Shown piece after piece: positions 60,105-64,000 of a stretch of DNA of 64,000 nt. The stretch spans positions 1 to 64,000 of the forward strand of contig CAJTKX010000004.1 of assembly GCA_910577055.1 (NCBI GenBank). The letters are read 5' to 3'. Position numbers and translations under genes: made by a program. Every line of letters begins with the position of its first letter. The stretch's first letter is position 1. The notes beneath the pieces are model-generated. The model was not told where the DNA came from and searched no databases. It saw only the letters and a program-made list of their open reading frames with translations. This stretch comes from an uncultured Christensenella sp. (GTDB taxonomy: Bacteria; Bacillota; Clostridia; Christensenellales; Borkfalkiaceae).

Positions 60105-60851
60105 TTATATTTCCAAAACGTCGTTCATATCGTATTTGCCCGCGGGCTTGCCCGCAAGCCACTTTGCCGCGCGTATCGCGCCGACGGCAAATACCTTTTT
60201 GGAACGCGCCGAGTGGGATAGGGTTATAACTTCGTCCTCGCCCGCAAACATAACTTCGTGCTCGCCGACAATCGTTCCGCCGCGCACTGCGTGTATACCT
60301 ATCTCGTTGCCGCGCTTGCCGACTATTCCCTTTCTGCCGTTCACAAAAGGCTTGCCGCCGTCAAAAGCGGAATTTGCGCTTTCGGCAAGCATAAGCGCCG
60401 TGCCCGACGGAGCGTCAACTTTTTGGTTGTGGTGTTTTTCGACTATCTCTATATCGAAGCCCTCGCCAAGCGTTTCGGCGGCTTTTTTAACAAGCTTAAC
60501 AAGTAAGTTGATTCCCAACGAAAAATTTCCCGTCTTAAATACGGCAATTTTTTTCGCCGTTTCGTCTATCAAAGTCAAATCGTCGGCGGAATAGCCCGTC
60601 GAAGCAAGCACCACGGGGCAGCTGTTTTTAACCGCCCAACTAAGCTCGCCCTTTAACACGGCGGGAGAGGAGAAGTCGATTATAACGTCAACCTTTTCTT
60701 TAACAGCCGAAAATTCGCGGTACACGGGCACGCCTTGCCCGTTGCAATTTATATCTACGCCGCACGCTACGCTAAGCGTATCGTCGTCCTTTAACAGCTC
60801 GACGAGGTTAGCGCCCATTTTACCGTTTATTCCGCAAATCAAACATTTCAT
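60105..60851 (-). CDS. dapB: 4-hydroxy-tetrahydrodipicolinate reductase
   Basis: 248 residues. NAD(P)-binding start CLICGINGKMGANLVEL; active-site EIVEKHHNQKVDAPSGTA, with the catalytic His-His and Lys; GIHAVRGGTIVGEHEV. Reduces the DapA product in lysine and dipicolinate synthesis. ATGA overlap with dapA. Confidence 0.97.
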   Translation of the reverse strand: MKCLICGINGKMGANLVELLKDDDTLSVACGVDINCNGQGVPVYREFSAVKEKVDVIIDFSSPAVLKGELSWAVKNSCPVVLASTGYSADDLTLIDETAKKIAVFKTGNFSLGINLLVKLVKKAAETLGEGFDIEIVEKHHNQKVDAPSGTALMLAESANSAFDGGKPFVNGRKGIVGKRGNEIGIHAVRGGTIVGEHEVMFAGEDEVITLSHSARSKKVFAVGAIRAAKWLAGKPAGKYDMNDVLEI

Positions 60852-61732
60852 TTAGCAAGCCCGACCCTTTTAATTTCTCTAAGTAAAATCTCTTTATTGT
60901 GGGGTTCGAGTTCGGTCAAAGGCGCGCGCGGCACGCCCGCGTCAAAGCCAATCATATTATAAGCCGCCTTTACGGGTATGGGGTTAACCTCTAAAAAGCA
61001 CGCGTCCTCCAAGGGTAGAAGGTAGTCTTGAACGGCGTTCGCCTCGTCAAGCTTGTTTTCTTTGACCAAGTCGTACATTTTTTTGACAAGCGCGGGCGCG
61101 ATGTTCGACGTTACCGATATAAGCCCCGCGCCGCCTATTGCAAGCATGGGCAAATTCAAGAAATCCTCGCCCGAAAAAAGGTCGATTTTTCCGCGGATTC
61201 TGCGCATGGTTTCGCACGCTTGCGCCATATTTCCGCTTGCCTCTTTTATGCCCGCCATATTAGGAATATCGGCAAGCTTTTCAACCGTTTCCGGCAGAAT
61301 GTTCACCGCCGTGCGCGAGGGCACGTTGTACGCGATTACGGGTATTTTTACCGCACCGCAAATTGCTTTGTAGTACTCATACAAGCCCTTTTGCGTGCAC
61401 TTGTTGTAGTAGGGGGTAACGGCAAGCACTCCGTCCGCGCCTAAGCTTTCCGCGCGTTTGGTTGCCGCAACGGCTTTCGCCGTATCGTTGCTGCCCGTGC
61501 CGACTATTATCTTTATTCTTCCCGCAGCCTTTTTAACGGAGTATTCGATAACTTCCGTCTTTTCGTCCTCGGTCATAGTTGCCGGCTCACCGGTGGTGCC
61601 CAAGATAACAAGCCCGTCCGCGCCGCCGTCGATTTGATACTCTATCATCTTGCCGAACTCTTCGAAATTCACGCCGTCCGCGGTAAAGGGCGTTATCATA
61701 GCCGTAATTATTCCGTTACAAAATCCAACCAT
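60848..61732 (-). CDS. dapA: 4-hydroxy-tetrahydrodipicolinate synthase
   Basis: 294 residues. TIM barrel condensing pyruvate with aspartate semialdehyde. Schiff-base Lys163 in GIKEASGN, catalytic Tyr135 in IAYNVPSRT, and TTGEPATM. Product feeds lysine, cell wall and spore dipicolinate. No clear ribosome site; a -10 like TATAAT (61878-61883, minus strand) lies about 150 bases upstream. Confidence 0.97.
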   Translation of the reverse strand: MVGFCNGIITAMITPFTADGVNFEEFGKMIEYQIDGGADGLVILGTTGEPATMTEDEKTEVIEYSVKKAAGRIKIIVGTGSNDTAKAVAATKRAESLGADGVLAVTPYYNKCTQKGLYEYYKAICGAVKIPVIAYNVPSRTAVNILPETVEKLADIPNMAGIKEASGNMAQACETMRRIRGKIDLFSGEDFLNLPMLAIGGAGLISVTSNIAPALVKKMYDLVKENKLDEANAVQDYLLPLEDACFLEVNPIPVKAAYNMIGFDAGVPRAPLTELEPHNKEILLREIKRVGLAK

Positions 61733-61977
61733 TTTTCAAATACCTCTGTAAACATTCTAATCGTTTAAATTTTTAAAAGTTACTTGCTTTAAAGTATTTA
61801 CGGCGCAAGCAAAACCACGCTTTTGCGCCCGCGACTCAATTTGTCGCTATGCGACCTCAGCGGTGTGAATTTGCGCAATTATATATTTGTGTGCGCTTAA
61901 AGATTGCGCAAAGAGCGGCAGAGCCGCTGTAAATCACGAAATTTTATTTGCGCAGAATAGCAAAAAAATTTGTGAAC
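61733..61977 (-). other. asd-dapA intergenic leader
   Basis: 245 bases without a gene. On the minus strand it holds AGCGGC-TCT-GCCGCT (near 61920), a hairpin GGGCGCAA/TTGCGCC (61802-61830), GTCGC-ATA-GCGAC, and four TGCGCA-type motifs in about 85 bases. It may be a terminator after asd plus a dapA leader; no known riboswitch or T-box was recognised. Confidence 0.4.
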
Positions 61978-63054
61978 TTAACCAAAATACCCCTTTGCCG
62001 CCAACAGCTCGGCAAGCAGCACCGCGCCGCCCGCCGCTCCGCGCAAAGTATTGTGTGAAAAACCTATAAATTTATAGTCGAACAAACCGTCCTCTCTCAG
62101 CCGTCCCGCGCTAACCGCCATTCCGCCCTCTAAATTTCTGTCAAGGAAGGGTTGGGGACGGTTGTCCTCTTCGAAGTAGTGCAAAAACCGTTTGGGCGCG
62201 GAGGGAAGGGCAAGACGTTGCGGTTCGCCCGAAAACTCCGCCCAAGCCTTTATAATTTCTTCCTTAGAGGGCTTAATTTCGAATTTGACGAAGCAAGCCG
62301 CCGTGTGTCCGTCGGATACGGGCACCCTTAAACACTGCGCCGTAATTTTCGGCGAAGTTGCGGGCAATATTTCTCCGTTCTTAATTTCGCCCCAAATTTT
62401 AAGGGGTTCGGTTTCGCTTTTTTCTTCCTCGCCGCCTATATACGGTATAACGTTGTCGCAAATTTCGGGCATAGTTTCAAAGGTCTTGCCCGCGCCCGAA
62501 ATCGCTTGATAGGTGCACACGGCAACCTCTTTAATGCCGAACTTTTTCAAGGGGTGCAATAGGGGCACATAGGACTGTAACGAGCAGTTGCTTTTTACCG
62601 CTATAAACCCGCGCTTTGTGCCCAAGCGTTTCTTTTGCGCCGCAATAATTTCAAGGTGGTCGGCGTTAATTTCGGGAATAATCATAGGCACGTCGCCCGT
62701 CCCGCGGTGCGCCGAGTTGTTCGAAACTATCGGACATTCGAGTTTGGCGTACGCATATTCAAGCTCTTTCAGCTCATCCTTTTTCATATTCACCGCGCAG
62801 AAACAGAAATCTACTTCTTTTGCGATTTTTTCCTTGTCCGCCGTCGCGTCCAAAACTTCCATATCCGCGTATTTTTCGGGCATAGGCGTTGACAAATGCC
62901 ACTTTTTTAACGCGTTTTTGTACTTTTTGCCCGCAGAATTTGCGGACGCGGCAAGGCGTTTCACCTCGAACCAGGGGTGGTTTTCAAGCAATAACAAAAA
63001 CCTTTGCCCGACCATTCCCGTAGCGCCTATAATTCCTACTTTGTATTTCCTCAT
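61978..63054 (-). CDS. asd: Aspartate-semialdehyde dehydrogenase
   Basis: 358 residues of the archaeal/fungal-like branch. KVGIIGATGMVGQRFLLLL at the start, active-site Cys157 in VKSNCSLQ, SDGHTAACFVKF, and SHNTLRGAAGGAVLLAELL at the end. Start ATG 63054 with CGGAG; a frame from 63114 crosses the riboswitch terminator and is rejected. Controlled by the lysine riboswitch. Confidence 0.96.
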   Translation of the reverse strand: MRKYKVGIIGATGMVGQRFLLLLENHPWFEVKRLAASANSAGKKYKNALKKWHLSTPMPEKYADMEVLDATADKEKIAKEVDFCFCAVNMKKDELKELEYAYAKLECPIVSNNSAHRGTGDVPMIIPEINADHLEIIAAQKKRLGTKRGFIAVKSNCSLQSYVPLLHPLKKFGIKEVAVCTYQAISGAGKTFETMPEICDNVIPYIGGEEEKSETEPLKIWGEIKNGEILPATSPKITAQCLRVPVSDGHTAACFVKFEIKPSKEEIIKAWAEFSGEPQRLALPSAPKRFLHYFEEDNRPQPFLDRNLEGGMAVSAGRLREDGLFDYKFIGFSHNTLRGAAGGAVLLAELLAAKGYFG

Positions 63055-63070
63055 AACAACTCCGAAAAAT

Positions 63071-63298
63071 AAAAAAGCGGCAACCGTGCCGCCGTTAATC
63101 ACATTTACAAGCAATTAGCGCAACACTTTAAGTGACAGTCGCAAGGGTATTGGCCCGTGCGCCCGACGCGGCTAAAAGGGTTTGCCGCATCTCGGCGGAA
63201 GTGCCCTTTCGACGCGGCGTAAATAGCGGAATTGCCTTTTCAACTCCTTTGCCGCGGCTACTGATGCCGTCCGCTCCTCTAAATGCAAGCCAATTTTA
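63071..63298 (-). promoter_or_regulatory. Lysine riboswitch with terminator before asd
   Basis: On the minus strand: promoter TTTACT (63316-63321) -17- TAAAAT (63293-63298), then an aptamer from about 63290 to 63102 with GAGGAGCGG, AGTAG, CACTTCCGCCGAG, CTGTCAC and a closing CATTTA/TAAATG stem. The terminator hairpin GCGGCA-ACCG-TGCCGC (63077-63092) is followed by six Ts. Lysine would stop asd transcription. Confidence 0.85.
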
Positions 63299-63376
63299 AC
63301 ATAAAAACGGCGTAAAGTAAAGTTATTTCCGCAATAAAAAATTATTTGTTTATATTACCAACGCGACGAAAACTGT

Positions 63377-63405
63377 TTGACACCCTTTAAATAATAGTGT
63401 AAAAT
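63377..63405 (+). promoter_or_regulatory. Promoter of the truncated secreted protein gene
   Basis: TTGACA (63377-63382), 17-base spacer, TG-TAAAAT (63400-63405). Confidence 0.75.
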
Positions 63406-63446
63406 AGACGGGTATAATAAAAAATAATACGGTGGATATACAAAAT

Positions 63447-64000
63447 ATGAATTCGCAAAAATCCGTTAAAATAAAATTAAGTTTAATCGTTGCGCTTGCG
63501 CTTGCCTTCCTTATTTCGGTCGGCGCGTTTTTGGGCGTAACTTTGGCTCGCGCAGACCGTTCTGTAACAATCAGCGGCACAAGCATTTTCGTAACCACTT
63601 CCAACGCCGCCGTTTGGGCGCATAAAGAAACGAAAACCGAAACGGTGGACGAGGAAGAGAAAGAAGTGGACCACTTCTACACGATGTTTGCATTCACCGC
63701 CGACGAGGATTCGGTAAATTTCAGAAAAAATCTTGCTTACAAGTGGGTTGAAAATACCGAAAAGACCGAAGTGGAAGAGGACGCCGACGGCAACGAAATC
63801 GATACGGCTGTTTCCTTCAAAAAGCAAGACGGTTGGTTCAATATGGAACTCGGCTTTGCCGACGAAAACAACAAGGGCGAAAACGGCGACGAGAACAGCC
63901 TTCAATTCGAACATTTCGTAATCACCTTCGAAAGTCAAGAGTATTCGCAAACCAAGGACGGCAAATCGGTAAACTATCTTGTTTTCGCCCCCGCAGAGTC
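63447..64000 (+). CDS. Secreted protein of unknown function, truncated at window edge
   Basis: 184 codons are visible and the frame is open at 64000. A signal peptide (about 1-37) ends ...VTLARA, then an acidic, Lys/Glu/Asp-rich exported part with SGTSIFVTTSNAAVWAHKET and Asp/Glu-Asn-Gly stretches. No known domain is recognised. The start is ATG 63447, with GGTGG upstream. It may be a cell-surface or sugar-binding protein; the rest lies outside the window. Confidence 0.8.
   Translation, partial: MNSQKSVKIKLSLIVALALAFLISVGAFLGVTLARADRSVTISGTSIFVTTSNAAVWAHKETKTETVDEEEKEVDHFYTMFAFTADEDSVNFRKNLAYKWVENTEKTEVEEDADGNEIDTAVSFKKQDGWFNMELGFADENNKGENGDENSLQFEHFVITFESQEYSQTKDGKSVNYLVFAPAE

Noticed and set aside
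61733..61977. T-box or second lysine riboswitch before dapA
   Set aside because: No T-box sequence (AGGGTGGNACCGCG) and no lysine-aptamer core; only simple hairpins and TGCGCA repeats are visible.

Overview
The window reads as a chromosomal segment of a spore-forming, anaerobic-type Firmicute of class Clostridia, most likely an uncultured gut lineage. The evidence is a dense set of sporulation genes (spoIVFA/spoIVFB, a gerA-type germinant receptor operon, coat proteins, spoVT, a spoVB-like flippase, spoIIGA-sigE-sigG, a YmxH-like PRC-barrel protein). Housekeeping genes also match Clostridia: queH, YabN-type MazG, folate genes with a folB-folK fusion, and a lysine riboswitch on asd. No tRNA, rRNA, insertion sequence, prophage or CRISPR array was seen. 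Almost every convergent or terminal gene ends in a GC-rich hairpin.

Layout. 1-1698: pstS-pstC on the minus strand. 2015-3582: spoIVFA-spoIVFB. 3586-7172: minus-strand genes (phospholipase-like, OGG-type glycosylase, then a PadR-DUF1700-DUF4097 operon with a clear PadR-type operator). 7180-8009: tandem-HTH regulator and a small unknown gene. 8031-11822: tricistronic gerA operon. 12596-18558: trmB, phosphoesterase, an odd carbamoyltransferase, queH, an XRE/Cys-rich divergent pair, an ABC ATPase and a permease. 18684-23915: membrane protein, methyltransferase, Hsp33, TPR protein, repeat protein. 23924-31208: coat genes, spoVT, spoVB-like, yabN/mazG, dus, spoIIGA, sigE, sigG. 31313-36722: envelope proteins, then folC-folE-folP-folBK. 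36868-47864: ppx-like, maf, an mreB-like gene, lepA, an alkyltransferase, hemW, guaB, guaA. 47913-60029 is the most unusual stretch: a broken Nudix gene, a structured leader resembling a guanidine-IV (mepA) riboswitch, a MATE transporter fused to a cytidylate-kinase-like domain, a HelD-type helicase, a 1,873-residue DUF4011/UPF1-type helicase with a degenerate nuclease domain, and an XRE/zinc-ribbon divergent pair. 60105-63290: dapB, dapA, asd and the lysine riboswitch. A truncated secreted protein ends the window.

How the parts connect. SpoIIGA would process pro-sigma-E and SpoIVFB would process pro-sigma-K; sigma-G would drive spoVT, which has a good sigma-G-type promoter at 24456-24484. 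The spoIIGA promoter has the 22-bp -35/-10 spacing known from Bacillus subtilis spoIIG, plus Spo0A-box-like sites.

The most notable regulatory observations are: (i) several genes (trmB, queH, folC, helD-like, spoIIGA) whose ATG lies 5-10 nt after a good sigma-A -10 box, implying leaderless or nearly leaderless mRNAs; (ii) two sporulation genes whose Shine-Dalgarno sequence forms the 3' arm of a terminator-like hairpin; (iii) two XRE operator arrays; and (iv) two tandem hairpins with a compensatory base-pair change.
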